A stretch of DNA of 5,052 bases from Candidatus Aminicenantota bacterium. GTDB lineage: Bacteria > Acidobacteriota > Aminicenantia > UBA2199. Positions 5,042 through 5,052 of this stretch are shown here, piece after piece (within the stretch, counting starts at the first letter, position 1; every line of letters starts with the position of its first letter). Location of the stretch: positions 1 through 5,052 of the forward strand of contig JAGLQR010000161.1 in the NCBI GenBank assembly GCA_023136725.1. The letters are read 5' to 3'. A program made the position numbers and the translations under genes. The notes under the pieces are model-generated. The model was given only the letters and a program-made list of their open reading frames with translations, made no database searches and was not told the DNA's origin.

Positions 5042-5052
5042 AAACAAAAGGC

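Overview
The window is AT-rich bacterial DNA, roughly one third GC in most stretches sampled by hand. It holds six protein-coding genes: one partial at the left edge, four on the plus strand and one on the minus strand. Clear Shine-Dalgarno sequences precede most starts, one gene has a type I signal peptide, and no introns or RNA genes are seen. The taxon cannot be fixed. The MTH938/AAMDC-like protein and a spacer motif resembling repeats remembered from Desulfobacterota genomes make a Gram-negative anaerobe of that kind a reasonable but weak guess. No insertion sequence, tRNA, rRNA or CRISPR array is visible.

Left block (1-839): the C-terminus of a 'mobile mystery protein A' overlaps by eight bases the start of a 200-residue Fic-domain 'mobile mystery protein B'. 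This pair is known from plasmids, transposons and islands and is organised like a toxin-antitoxin or regulator-effector module. The Fic motif has Asn where most adenylyltransferases have Asp or Glu. The N-terminus carries an S-x-x-x-E-G sequence that resembles the inhibitory motif of self-inhibited Fic proteins.

Middle block (840-3139): a promoter-like sequence containing a perfect dyad precedes an exported, cysteine-rich protein of unknown function (406 aa), whose C-terminal third appears to contain a duplicated cysteine-helix unit. It faces a minus-strand gene for a lysine-rich, coiled-coil cytoplasmic protein of unknown function (256 aa). Between them lie two hairpins that could stop plus-strand transcription, and a short REP-like element.

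Right block (3140-5052): a spacer with a nested dyad separates the coiled-coil gene from a divergent 115-residue MTH938/AAMDC-family gene. That gene is markedly more GC-rich (about 47% by hand count) than everything around it, so it may represent the ancestral chromosome while its neighbours are acquired. After a terminator-like hairpin and a promoter-like region with an operator-like dyad comes a 380-residue protein. Its first 250 residues resemble GNAT-fold N-acyl amino acid / acyl-homoserine-lactone synthases, and it adds a basic C-terminal extension of unknown nature.

No single operon links all these genes. The window reads as several independent accessory units around one housekeeping-like gene. 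The best candidates for undescribed biology are the exported Cys-rich protein, the FeeM-like synthase with its extra domain, and the Fic pair.
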